Translations under genes and position numbers: made by a program
The notes under the pieces: generated by a model
What the model was told of the DNA's origin: nothing
The model's input: the letters and a program-made list of their open reading frames with translations, nothing else
The model's database searches: none
Part shown: positions 1 through 6,998 of the stretch, in pieces
How positions within the stretch are numbered: position 1 is the stretch's first letter
Layout: every line of letters starts with the position of its first letter
NCBI GenBank assembly: GCA_035462025.1
Contig: DATHUR010000143.1
Coordinates: 1-25,140, forward strand
DNA from: Egicoccus sp035462025
GTDB taxonomy: Bacteria; Actinomycetota; Nitriliruptoria; Nitriliruptorales; Nitriliruptoraceae
Direction: 5' to 3'
Length of the DNA stretch: 25,140 nt

Positions 1-15
1 GGACACATGGTGTCC
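1..15. promoter_or_regulatory. Perfect inverted repeat at the window edge, possible operator
   Basis: The first 15 bases form GGACAC-ATG-GTGTCC, a perfect 6-base inverted repeat with a 3-base spacer. It lies 28 bases before the start codon of the NnrS-like gene. No T-run follows it, so an operator is more likely than a terminator. Its left context is outside the window, so it may be part of a longer element. Confidence 0.3.
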
Positions 16-43
16 CCGGACCCCGTTACGTCGAAGACACGTC

Positions 44-1168
44 ATGGACCTCACGACCCCCCGGCATCCCCCCGCCACCCCCCGGCACCGCAAGGTGCTG
101 CTCGCCGGCGGTGGCCTCGGACTGCTGCTCGGGACCTACACCGGCCTGGCCAGGGCCGGAGTCGGCCCCGCGCGCCTGGCCGCCGACATCCACAGCGTCG
201 TGATGGTGCTCGGTTTTCTCGGCACCCTGATCGCCCTCGAGCGTGCGGTCGCGCTCGGACGGCGCTGGGGCTATCTCGCGCCGGTGCTAAACACCGCCGC
301 CGTCCTCGCACTCCCCGTCACCCGGGAACTCGCCGGCGTGCTGTTCGTCCTGGCCGGCGGCGTGGTGACCGCGACCTATCTCGTGTTGCTGCGGGCCGGC
401 GGGATGCACGCGCACATGGTCGTGATGACCGGCGGCGCCCTCGCCTGGATCGCCGCCGCCGCCTGGTGGCTCTCCGGCTCCGGCCCCGTGCGTGCCACGC
501 CCGTCCTGGCTGCATTCCTGGTGCTGACCATCATCGGTGAGCGGCTCGAACTCAGCCGTCTCACGCTGCCCGGTGCCGGTAGCCGGCGCCGCTTCCTCGC
601 GGTCCTCGGCCTGTTCGCCACCGGCGTGGCCGCGACCCCCGTCGACCGCGGGACGGGACTGGTCGTCGGCGGCGTCGCCCTGCTCGGCATGGTCGCCTGG
701 TTGCTGCGCTACGACGTCGCCCGCCGCACCGTCCGGCGACCCGGACTGCCCCGGTTCTCGGCCGTCTGCATGCTCACCGGCTACGGCTGGATGACCGTCA
801 GCGGCCTGCTGTGGGTCGCCATCGGGCTCGGGGCGAGCGGGCCACTACTGCACGATGCGATGGTGCACAGCCTGTTCCTGGGCTTCGTGCTGTCGATGGT
901 CATGGGCCACGCGCCGATCATCGTCCCGGCCGTGCTCCGCCGTCCGCTGCAGTTCCATCCGGTCGCCTACGGTCCGCTGGTGCTGTTGCACCTGTCGGTC
1001 GCGCTGCGGATCGGCGCCGACCTGGGGGCGTCCTATCCGTTGCGTGAGGTCGCACTGCACGGCAACGTCGCGGCGCTCGTGCTGTTCGTCGGCGTGACCA
1101 TCTGGGCGACGAGGCGTCCGACCCCCGCGCCGTTCTCCCCGCACACTGCGGTAAAGGTGTCCCCGTGA
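44..1168 (+). CDS. NnrS-like polytopic membrane protein
   Basis: The 374-residue product is almost entirely hydrophobic, with about ten to twelve predicted helices. An early block reads DIHSVVMVLGFLGTLIALER (about residues 48-67). A later block has HDAMVHSLFLGF followed by SMVMGHAPIIVPA (about residues 275-305). Conserved histidines in such helices are typical of the NnrS / heme-copper-type membrane family, linked in other bacteria to nitric oxide and nitrosative stress. The exact reaction is not known. The ATG at 44 is the only sensible start, although no strong ribosome site precedes it. The stop overlaps the GTG of the next gene by 4 bases, so the two are surely co-translated. Assignment to the NnrS superfamily is by motif recognition only. 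Confidence 0.6.
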   Translation: MDLTTPRHPPATPRHRKVLLAGGGLGLLLGTYTGLARAGVGPARLAADIHSVVMVLGFLGTLIALERAVALGRRWGYLAPVLNTAAVLALPVTRELAGVLFVLAGGVVTATYLVLLRAGGMHAHMVVMTGGALAWIAAAAWWLSGSGPVRATPVLAAFLVLTIIGERLELSRLTLPGAGSRRRFLAVLGLFATGVAATPVDRGTGLVVGGVALLGMVAWLLRYDVARRTVRRPGLPRFSAVCMLTGYGWMTVSGLLWVAIGLGASGPLLHDAMVHSLFLGFVLSMVMGHAPIIVPAVLRRPLQFHPVAYGPLVLLHLSVALRIGADLGASYPLREVALHGNVAALVLFVGVTIWATRRPTPAPFSPHTAVKVSP

Positions 1169-2427
1169 GCCGAAGCGAGACCGTGACCCCGACCACCCCG
1201 CCTGCCCATGGCCAGCGCCCCCGTGGCAGTTCGCCGTTCGGCGCCGCCGCCCCGAGCATCGCCATCGCGCTGCTCTACCTCGTCGCCCTGCTCACCTGGC
1301 TCGCCATCGGCGACGTCCTGCCCGGTGGCCGCTGGTTCGCCGTGCACCTGTTCACGCTCGGCGTCCTGACCAACCTGGTGCTGACGTTCAGCGAGCACTT
1401 CTCGCGGACGGTCACCCGCACGGCCGGTGAGCGCGCCGCGTGGTGGCCGCTGGTCACCAACCTCGGCGTCCTCGGAGTCGTGGTCTGGCTGCCCTCGGGT
1501 CAGCGCTGGCTGCTGGTCGCGGGCGCGACGGTGGTGACCGGCAGCGTGTTCGTCGCCTACCTGCGCATCCGCCGGATGCGGCACCAGGCCGTCGGTGCCC
1601 GGTTCGGCTGGATCGCACGGGTCTACGAGCGTGCCCACGGCGCCTTCATCCACGGCGCCGTCCTCGGAGCCCTGCTCGGCAGCGGGGTGCTCGGGGGACG
1701 CTGGTACGGCGGTGCCCGGATCGCCCACCTGCATGCCAACATCCTCGGCTGGGGCGGCTTGACCCTGCTGGCCACGCTGGTCTTCTTCGGTCCGACGATG
1801 GCCCGCACAAGGATCGAGGACGGTGCCGACGCCCGCTCGGCCCGCTGGCTGCGTCACGGCGCGACCGGGCTGACCGTCGCGGTGCTCCTGCTGCTGCTCA
1901 CCCCGATCGAGGGGATCGGCGGCACGGCCTTCCGGGTGGCCGCCGCCGTCGGCATCGGCGTCTACGCGGTCGCGACCACCCTGGTCTGCGCCCCGGTCGC
2001 GCGTGCCGTCCTCAACGCGCCCCGGGCGACGGCGGCACAGCCGCTGGTGCTGGGAGTCGCGATGCTGTTCCCCGTCGTGGCGTGGGCCGACGCCGTCGTG
2101 CTCGCCCTCGGCCAGTGGCGGTGGCTGGACGCGGTCGGGATCGCTGCCCTGACCGGGGTGCTCGCCCAGGCGATCCTGGCCACGCTGATCTATCTCGCCC
2201 CGATGCTGCGCGGCCGGACCACGGCGGCCCGCGACCTGATCATCGCCCGGCTCGAGACCGGTGCCCGGACCCGGGCGCTGCTGTTCGGCGTGGGGATCTT
2301 CTCGTCCACCCTCGGCGCGGCCCGCCTGTTCGACTGGGTGCCGCTGGTCGCGATCGGGTGGACGCTGATCGGCCTCGTCGTGGTCGTGACGCTGTTGACC
2401 GCACCCCGGCCGGTGCACCGGGCCTGA
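1165..2427 (+). CDS. Polytopic membrane protein resembling the membrane domain of actinobacterial copper nitrite reductases (paralog 1)
   Basis: The 420-residue protein has a polar N-terminus of about 28 residues and then roughly ten to twelve helices. Visible motifs are GGRWFAVHLFTLGVLTN, SEHFSRTVTR, AHLHANILGWGGLTLLATL and YLAPMLRGRTTAARD. The HLHxNxLGWxGLTxLATL block is, as I recall it, shared with the N-terminal membrane part of actinobacterial proteins annotated as multicopper oxidase or copper nitrite reductase, and with NnrS-like proteins. Here no cupredoxin domain follows. It is co-translated with the NnrS-like gene through a GTGA overlap at 1165-1168. A clear paralog sits at 5552-6898 behind a hemerythrin gene. 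A heme- or copper-binding role in NO or nitrite handling is inferred from the conserved histidines and neighbours. Confidence 0.6.
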   Translation: MSRSETVTPTTPPAHGQRPRGSSPFGAAAPSIAIALLYLVALLTWLAIGDVLPGGRWFAVHLFTLGVLTNLVLTFSEHFSRTVTRTAGERAAWWPLVTNLGVLGVVVWLPSGQRWLLVAGATVVTGSVFVAYLRIRRMRHQAVGARFGWIARVYERAHGAFIHGAVLGALLGSGVLGGRWYGGARIAHLHANILGWGGLTLLATLVFFGPTMARTRIEDGADARSARWLRHGATGLTVAVLLLLLTPIEGIGGTAFRVAAAVGIGVYAVATTLVCAPVARAVLNAPRATAAQPLVLGVAMLFPVVAWADAVVLALGQWRWLDAVGIAALTGVLAQAILATLIYLAPMLRGRTTAARDLIIARLETGARTRALLFGVGIFSSTLGAARLFDWVPLVAIGWTLIGLVVVVTLLTAPRPVHRA

Positions 2428-2440
2428 AGCCCGGGGCACC
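2412..2440. terminator. Hairpin between convergent genes, likely bidirectional terminator
   Basis: The stem pairs GGTGC-A-CCGGGC with GCCCGG-G-GCACC around the loop CTGAA, giving eleven base pairs and one A/G mismatch. The TGA stop of the upstream gene lies inside the loop (2425-2427). The stop of the opposing gene is at 2460. There is no U-tract, as is common in high-GC actinobacteria. Confidence 0.55.
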
Positions 2441-2459
2441 CAGTGGTTCGGGCGGGGTC

Positions 2460-2990
2460 TCAGACCGCCACGGCCGGCTCCGCGACGGGCGCGAGCAGCT
2501 CGGCGAGGGCGTCGAGGAACTGTTCGACGGCGGCGCGGGCGAGACGGTCCCGCCGGTGCCGGTCGATCCGGTTCGTGCTCACGTCGACGCCCGGGGTCCG
2601 GGTCGAGAGCACCGCGAGTCGGCTACCCCGCACCGTCGGCGTGACGACCACCTGCAGGGTCATGGTCGGCCAACCGGTGTGCTCCTCCTCCCGGTGCCAC
2701 CACGGTGATGTGGGGTCGATCGCGAAGGGGAACGGTCCGGCGGGCGGCCAGCGGCCGCTGTCGTCGTTCCAGGTCACGCTGACCACGGCCATCCCGTCGT
2801 CGTGGACCCGGGCATCGACCCGCGGGGTGACGTCGAGCGCGAAGCCGGCGCGTACGTCCGAGGTGGCGTCGAGGGCCGACGCGGTGGCCGCGTCGGCGAG
2901 CGCGTGGATGTCCTGGCGCAGACGCGTGACGACCTCGTCGATGGGGCGGTCGACGTGACGGACCGTATGGAGGTGGAGGGCGCTGGTCAT
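2460..2990 (-). CDS. Conserved hypothetical protein, paralog of its upstream neighbour
   Basis: The 176-residue soluble protein has no signal peptide or helices. I do not recognise the family. A block near residues 105-130 (GWPTMTLQVVV, then GSRLAVLSTRTPG) matches GWPSLTAWLVV and GSRITFVSTRSP of the gene just upstream, and both end in a similar basic and alanine-rich helix, so the two are diverged paralogs. The alternating strand and helix pattern would fit an SRPBCC/START-like fold, but that is only a guess. The ATG at 2990 overlaps the stop of the upstream gene (ATGA), so the pair is co-translated. They follow a DUF2249 gene in a three-gene minus-strand operon. The much longer open frame extending to 3890 is a shadow, because it crosses the two upstream genes. 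Confidence 0.65.
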   Translation of the reverse strand: MTSALHLHTVRHVDRPIDEVVTRLRQDIHALADAATASALDATSDVRAGFALDVTPRVDARVHDDGMAVVSVTWNDDSGRWPPAGPFPFAIDPTSPWWHREEEHTGWPTMTLQVVVTPTVRGSRLAVLSTRTPGVDVSTNRIDRHRRDRLARAAVEQFLDALAELLAPVAEPAVAV

Positions 2991-3484
2991 CGGGTGGCTC
3001 CGGACAGTTCGCGGATCGCGGTGGCCGGGGAATCGGCTGCGGTCACCAGGTGACCGGCGAGTGCCTGCAGGAACGCCTGGACGGCGACCGCCAACAGACG
3101 CTGTGCGTGGCCGCGGTGCACGCTGGTGGCACCGAGGCCCGTGGCCGGTGACCGCGTCGACACGAAGGTGATGCGGCTGCCTGCGGCGCGTGGGCTGACG
3201 ACCAGCCAGGCCGTCAGCGACGGCCACCCGGTCACGTCCTCGGGCCCGGACCAGCGCAGCCGGAGCTGTCCCGGTTCCTGGTCGCCGGCGGCCACGGTCT
3301 CGACCGTCGGCAGCAGATGCATCGGCAGGCCCCAGTCGGCGAAGCGGGGGCCGCACCGGCCGATCGCGTCGGCGGTCGCCGTGGTCAGCATGGCCGGATC
3401 GGCCAGTAGCCGCGCCAGCGTCTCGGCGGGGTCCAGCGGCAGGGGCACCGCGTGGTAGGCGAACAGTGGTCCAGGGCCGGTCAT
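2987..3484 (-). CDS. Conserved hypothetical protein, paralog of its downstream neighbour
   Basis: This 165-residue soluble protein shares the block GWPS-LTAWLVV followed by GSRITFVSTRSP with the gene it overlaps. Its N-terminal half (YHAVPLPLDPAETLARLLADP) looks like a ligand-domain start but shows no catalytic motif I can name. A GAAAGG ribosome site lies a few bases before the ATG at 3484. It sits between a DUF2249 gene (15 bases upstream) and its paralog (4-base overlap). Two non-identical copies in tandem suggest a heterodimer or two related binding proteins. The DUF2249 and hemerythrin neighbours suggest, without proving, a link to NO or redox stress. Confidence 0.65.
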   Translation of the reverse strand: MTGPGPLFAYHAVPLPLDPAETLARLLADPAMLTTATADAIGRCGPRFADWGLPMHLLPTVETVAAGDQEPGQLRLRWSGPEDVTGWPSLTAWLVVSPRAAGSRITFVSTRSPATGLGATSVHRGHAQRLLAVAVQAFLQALAGHLVTAADSPATAIRELSGATR

Positions 3485-3499
3485 GGGTGACCTTTCGGT

Positions 3500-3844
3500 C
3501 TACAGCGTGCGTCGGGACAGCCGCAGGCGCCAGGCGTCGGGGCCGCGCTGCAGGTAGCTGATCTCGAAGGCGCCCGGCTGGCGCTGCTCGAGTTGGGCGA
3601 GCATCGGCAGGGGGTCGTGCGGCGCGACCAGGACGAGGGCGTGACCGAGCCCGACCGCATCGAGGGCGCCGAAGATGGCCGCGTGCCGGACCGCGTGCGG
3701 GATCAGACGCGCATCGAGTTCGGGGTCGGACGTCTCGGCCTCGTGGCAGTTGCAGGTGTGGGCCTCGGCCGTCCCGTCGGACTCGTGGTTCCCGTGGGCA
3801 GCGGTGGTCGCCTCGTCTTCGGCGAGCGGAAGGTGTGCAGTCAT
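3500..3844 (-). CDS. DUF2249 domain protein
   Basis: The 114-residue protein has a variable acidic and histidine-rich head of about 38 residues, including H-T-C-N-C-H, followed by a DUF2249 domain. Family features are the DPELDARLIP opening, ALDAVGLGHALVLVAPHDPLP in the middle, LAQLEQRQPG, and a C-terminal YLQRGPDAWRLRLSR. DUF2249 proteins often lie beside hemerythrins, NnrS and nitrite or NO reductase genes. Their biochemical role is not established. I chose the ATG at 3844 because AAGGA lies 9 bases before it; the open frame upstream to 4213 overlaps a divergent gene and lacks family similarity. It heads a minus-strand operon with the two paralogous unknown genes. The CxCH head could bind a metal, which is inference. 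Confidence 0.75.
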   Translation of the reverse strand: MTAHLPLAEDEATTAAHGNHESDGTAEAHTCNCHEAETSDPELDARLIPHAVRHAAIFGALDAVGLGHALVLVAPHDPLPMLAQLEQRQPGAFEISYLQRGPDAWRLRLSRRTL

Positions 3845-3886
3845 CGTGGGACGTCCTTGGGTGGCGGTCCGGCGACCGACGCCGAA

Positions 3887-3907
3887 CCATGATCTCTCAG
3901 CTAAGGG
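3887..3907. promoter_or_regulatory. Weak candidate copy of the shared dyad, in the divergent intergenic region
   Basis: Centred on 3897, six of ten positions pair, with CC at the left edge and GCTAAGGG at the right edge. The right half (GCTAAGGG) is identical to the right half of the better site at 4995-5015. It lies between the divergent DUF2249 gene (starts at 3844) and the small gene starting at 4010. I rank it as the weakest of the four sites. Confidence 0.3.
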
Positions 3908-4009
3908 TTTTGAGGGTCGTGCGGGGACCCCCGTGTCGGTAGGGCCGAAGGTCACAAGGCCACCGGGCGGACCCGTACAGTCCGGCCGTTCGTCGAGCGA
4001 GGACCCGCC

Positions 4010-4396
4010 GTGGGCTACTACGAGGCCGCCATCACCGAGTCGGACTTCGTCGTCGAGCCCGTCGCCGAACGCTCGGCCCTCGAGGCGCTGCTGACGCTCT
4101 CGCGCCTCGAGTTCGGCTACGACCTCGACGACCGGGGGCTGACCGACCTCGACGGCTTCATGCGACTGTTCGAGATCCGGGTGGTGCGCGACCAGGACGG
4201 CGTGATCCGCCACCTCGAGTTCGCCGCCCAGCTACTGCTCGAGACCGACGACGTGTTCCGGGCGCTCGGGCCCTACGTCCGGGCCGGCTCCTACCTGCGG
4301 ATGCACTCGGGGACCGGCGCCCGGTGGCGCTACGAGTTCGACGGCGCGGTGACGCAACGCCACGACGAACCCGACGCCCCCTGGTATGGCCGCTGA
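4010..4396 (+). CDS. Small conserved hypothetical protein
   Basis: The 128-residue acidic, soluble protein starts at a GTG after a GAGGAC-type ribosome site. It opens MGYYEAAITESDFVVEP, contains a long leucine- and acid-rich middle, and ends in DAPWYGR. I do not recognise a named family. The MGY(Y/H)-x-initial pattern resembles a group of short actinobacterial and phage proteins of unknown function, a weak resemblance. It is divergent from the DUF2249 operon and is followed 69 bases later by the MarR gene. No catalytic motif is visible. Confidence 0.6.
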   Translation: MGYYEAAITESDFVVEPVAERSALEALLTLSRLEFGYDLDDRGLTDLDGFMRLFEIRVVRDQDGVIRHLEFAAQLLLETDDVFRALGPYVRAGSYLRMHSGTGARWRYEFDGAVTQRHDEPDAPWYGR

Positions 4397-4402
4397 GGCC
4401 CC

Positions 4403-4416
4403 AGCCAAGGTTGGCT
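4403..4416. promoter_or_regulatory. Short perfect inverted repeat upstream of the MarR gene
   Basis: AGCCAA-GG-TTGGCT is a perfect 6-base inverted repeat with a 2-base spacer. It begins 6 bases after the stop of the small upstream gene and lies 50 bases before the MarR-family start. It could be an autoregulatory operator, which MarR proteins commonly use, or a small terminator hairpin. There is no T-run. Confidence 0.35.
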
Positions 4417-4465
4417 CGACGGTGCCTCCTATGCTGGCGGTGGCCGATTCAGAGGAAGGGCGGTC

Positions 4466-4969
4466 ATGGGCGACCCGGCGTGCTGGCTGGACCGCGTCTG
4501 CGACGTGTGTGGTCAGGTCGCCGACGACCTCGACGAACAGCGCCGCTGTCCCGACTGCGCGACGCCGTCGCTCAGCGATGGTGACTACCAGGCCCTCGCC
4601 GAGTTCCGCGCCGCCCTGCGGGCGTTCCTGCACGCCTCGGAGGAGGCGGCCCGGGCGGCCGACCTCACGCCCAACCAGCACCAGTTGCTCCTCGCCATCC
4701 GAGGATGGGCCGGTGACGGGGCGCCGGGCGTCACCGAACTGGCCGACCGGCTGCGACTGCAGGTGCACTCGACCGGCGAACTCATCGCGCGGGCCGAGAC
4801 GGCTGGGCTGATCGAACGGCAGGAGGATCACGAGGACCGTCGTCGTCAGCGGCTGTCGTTGACGCCGGACGCAGAACGGCGGCTCGCGGAACTCTCGGCC
4901 TACCACCGCGACGAACTGCGCTCGTTCCGTCTGCGGCTGCGCGAGGTGCTCGACGTCCTCGATGCCTGA
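4466..4969 (+). CDS. MarR-family transcriptional regulator with N-terminal zinc-ribbon-like motif
   Basis: The 167-residue protein has two parts. Residues 1-35 carry C-x5-C-x2-C and then C-x2-C (CWLDRVCDVC, RRCPDC), which looks like a small zinc ribbon. From about residue 65 there is a MarR winged helix-turn-helix: LTPNQHQLLLAI, then VTELADRLRL and a recognition helix around STGELIARAETAGLIE, followed by the wing EDHEDRRRQRLSLTPDAERRL. MarR proteins are dimeric DNA-binding repressors, often responding to small phenolic or redox ligands. The added metal site could make this one metal- or redox-responsive (inference). The ATG at 4466 follows GAGGAAGGG. It is transcribed toward the hemerythrin operon, which begins 109 bases downstream and could be its target. 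Confidence 0.75.
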   Translation: MGDPACWLDRVCDVCGQVADDLDEQRRCPDCATPSLSDGDYQALAEFRAALRAFLHASEEAARAADLTPNQHQLLLAIRGWAGDGAPGVTELADRLRLQVHSTGELIARAETAGLIERQEDHEDRRRQRLSLTPDAERRLAELSAYHRDELRSFRLRLREVLDVLDA

Positions 4970-4994
4970 GCCGGGTCGACGGCTGGCGGATTTA

Positions 4995-5015
4995 CCTTTA
5001 GTGTAACGCTAAGGG
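4995..5015. promoter_or_regulatory. 21-base near-palindrome upstream of the hemerythrin operon (best copy of shared dyad)
   Basis: Centred on 5005, eight of ten base pairs are complementary. The 15-base core is TTAGTGTAACGCTAA (4998-5012), flanked by CC and GG. It lies 64 bases before the hemerythrin start, in an AT-richer patch of very GC-rich DNA, as expected of an operator at a promoter. Related cores are found at 6929-6943 and 7871-7885. Confidence 0.55.
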
Positions 5016-5078
5016 TTGCTGCGGCTCGGCCGACCGGTTCCGACGCGCGATCCCCGCCGCGCCGCAGGAGATGACGGC

Positions 5079-5555
5079 ATGTGTGAACACTGCAGCTGTC
5101 GCCGTCAGCCCTCGATCGCGCAGTTCGGTGCCGACCACGACCGCATCGAAGTCGTCGCCCGGCGGCTCGATCAGGCACACGCCTGCGGGGACCGCGTGTC
5201 GGTACGCACGATCACGGCCGAACTGCTCGCGCTGCTCGTGCCGCACGTGACCCGGGAGGAGCAGGGACTGTTCCCGGAGCTGGCAGCCTCCGGGGGTGAG
5301 CAGCACACCCGCCGCATGGAGCGCGAACACGACGAGTTCGATGCCGCGCTGGTCCCGGTCGCTGCAGGCGTCGCGACGGACGCCCAGTGGGAGGCGCTCC
5401 CGGCCGTGCTCGAGGAGTTGCGGCAGCACATCTGGATCGAGGAGTTCGACGTCTTCCCGGCCGCACTGCAACTGCTCGACCCGTTCGCGTGGCAACGCGT
5501 CGAGCGGGTCTGCGACGACCTCGAGCTCGGACCCGTGTCGGCCGAGACGGCGTGA
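5079..5555 (+). CDS. Hemerythrin (HHE) domain protein
   Basis: The 158-residue protein is a four-helix HHE hemerythrin that should bind a non-heme di-iron centre. Candidate ligands are H20 (ADHDRIE), H56 with E60 (PHVTREEQ), H84 (EREHDEF) and H117 with E121 (QHIWIEEFDVF). The N-terminus MCEHCSC carries three cysteines, a feature I have seen on actinobacterial hemerythrins and which could be redox active. I chose the ATG at 5079 because AGGAG lies 8 bases upstream; an in-frame TTG at 5016 would overlap the operator. The stop overlaps the next GTG by 4 bases. Bacterial hemerythrins of this kind bind O2 or NO or help repair nitrosative damage. The NO role here is inferred from context. Confidence 0.85.
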   Translation: MCEHCSCRRQPSIAQFGADHDRIEVVARRLDQAHACGDRVSVRTITAELLALLVPHVTREEQGLFPELAASGGEQHTRRMEREHDEFDAALVPVAAGVATDAQWEALPAVLEELRQHIWIEEFDVFPAALQLLDPFAWQRVERVCDDLELGPVSAETA

Positions 5556-6898
5556 ACCCACCCGCCGGGCATCCCGAACCGTCGGCGCACGCCGGCCGCG
5601 GCGCGGGGCTCGCGGGGCATCGCGACACGCGGCTGGGGCCATCGCCGTTCGCGGCGACCGGACCATCGGTCGTGGCGGCGACCGGGTTCGCGGTGGCCTG
5701 CCTGGTCTGGCTGGCGGCCGGCGACCGGTTGCCGGGTGGGCGCTGGATCGTCGTGCACATCTTCACGTTGGGCGTGCTCACGGTCCTGATCTGGAGCTTC
5801 TCCCAGCACTTCGCGACGCGGTTCACGGCGACGGCGTCGACACCGACCGGTCGTCGCAGCCGCGCGGTCCTCACCGGGGCTCTCAGCGGCTCGATCGTGT
5901 CGCTGCTGACCGGCCGTGCGCTCGATGCCCACTTGCCCCTCGTCCTCGGGTCCGCGGGCGTCATGGCGATCGTCGGGATGAACCTGGCGCAGTTGCGTCG
6001 TCGTCGCCGCCGGGCCGCCGCGACCCGGTTCGCCTGGGTGGTGCGTCAGTACGAGCTCGCCCACATCGCTTTCCTCGGCGCGGCGGCGCTCGGTGGGGCC
6101 ATGGGCGCCGGCTGGATCCCCGGCCCGATCTTCACCGCCGTGCGCAACACCCACATCCATCTCAACGTCCTCGGCTGGGCGGGCCTGACCGTGTTGGCCA
6201 CGCTCAGTGCGTTCGGTCCGGCGCTGTTGCGGGTGCAGATCCAGCCGGGCGACGACAAGCGGGCCGGTACCGCCGTTGGGCTGGCGGCCTTCGGGCTGGC
6301 CGTTGCCACCGTCGGGTTCCTGATCACCAGCATCGGCGAGGGCGCGGGCCCGCCGCGGGTCATGGCGGCAGGTGGGCTGCTGGTCTACGGCTGTGCCGTG
6401 ACGGTCGTGGCGCGGCCGCTCCTGCGTGCGGCCCGGCGCACCGACCGCTCGCCGCTTCGCTTCGCCGTCGCGGCGACGCTGGCCTGGTTCCTGCTCGCCA
6501 TCGCCACCGACGTGGTGATCGTGGCGAGCGGTGCCCGTGGCGGCGCGACCGCGTTGGGGGTGATGCTGCTCGCCGGCGTCCTGGCGCAACTGGTCGTCAC
6601 CGTGCTGCTCTACGTCGCCCCGATGCTGCGCGGTCGGACCTTCGGGGCCCGGGACCGGGTCATCGCCCGCGTCGAGCGGTTCGCGCGGACGCGCACGGCG
6701 ACCCTCAACCTCGGTGTCGCACTGGTCGTGGCAGCCGAGGTGGCCGTACCTGCCGGCGCTCCGCTGGCCGCGGCCGGGTGGTCGTTGGTGTGCGTCGCGG
6801 TCCTGGTCCATCTCGCTGCGGTGGCCTGGCCGCTCGGCGACGACGACGGGGCGGTCCGTTCGTCGACCGCCCGCCGCTACCGCGGTCCATCGGCATGA
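5552..6898 (+). CDS. Polytopic membrane protein resembling the membrane domain of actinobacterial copper nitrite reductases (paralog 2)
   Basis: The 448-residue protein is a paralog of the gene at 1165-2427. Matching blocks are GDRLPGGRWIVVHIFTLGVLT, SQHFATRFT, THIHLNVLGWAGLTVLATLSAFGP and YVAPMLRGRTFGARDRVIAR. About ten to twelve helices are expected, with a loop rich in arginine (RRRRRRAAATRF). Conserved histidines in the first and middle blocks suggest heme or copper binding. The start is taken as the GTG at 5552, which overlaps the hemerythrin stop (GTGA), rather than an upstream in-frame ATG at 5387 that lies inside the hemerythrin gene. Translational coupling to a hemerythrin favours a role in sensing, binding or detoxifying NO or O2. 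The reaction is unknown. Confidence 0.65.
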   Translation: MNPPAGHPEPSAHAGRGAGLAGHRDTRLGPSPFAATGPSVVAATGFAVACLVWLAAGDRLPGGRWIVVHIFTLGVLTVLIWSFSQHFATRFTATASTPTGRRSRAVLTGALSGSIVSLLTGRALDAHLPLVLGSAGVMAIVGMNLAQLRRRRRRAAATRFAWVVRQYELAHIAFLGAAALGGAMGAGWIPGPIFTAVRNTHIHLNVLGWAGLTVLATLSAFGPALLRVQIQPGDDKRAGTAVGLAAFGLAVATVGFLITSIGEGAGPPRVMAAGGLLVYGCAVTVVARPLLRAARRTDRSPLRFAVAATLAWFLLAIATDVVIVASGARGGATALGVMLLAGVLAQLVVTVLLYVAPMLRGRTFGARDRVIARVERFARTRTATLNLGVALVVAAEVAVPAGAPLAAAGWSLVCVAVLVHLAAVAWPLGDDDGAVRSSTARRYRGPSA

Positions 6899-6925
6899 AC
6901 GCACGCCCCCCATCGGGGTCATAAA

Positions 6926-6946
6926 CGTTTACTATATTACTAATGG
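6926..6946. promoter_or_regulatory. AT-rich candidate operator/promoter upstream of the cupredoxin gene
   Basis: A conspicuous AT-rich patch (about 6921-6950) sits in otherwise GC-rich DNA. It contains the perfect palindrome TAAACGTTTA (6922-6931), which runs into a second dyad core at 6929-6943. Read on the minus strand the core is TTAGTAATATAGTAA, 11 of 15 identical to the core at 7871-7885. TATATT at 6933-6938 could serve as a -10 box, but I see no good matching -35. Confidence 0.45.
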
Positions 6947-6998
6947 ATATCCACCACGCGGCTCGGGCACCGAGCCCGGCCCACGAAAGGCACGCACG

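Noticed and set aside
1033..2439. 468-codon open frame on the minus strand
   Set aside because: It is antisense to a clear membrane protein gene; the translation is low-complexity D/G/R/Q-rich without domains.
2460..3890. 476-codon open frame on the minus strand
   Set aside because: Only its last 176 codons (from the ATG at 2990) are a gene. The rest runs out of frame through the paralog and the DUF2249 gene and is arginine/proline-rich, as expected of a shadow in GC-rich DNA.
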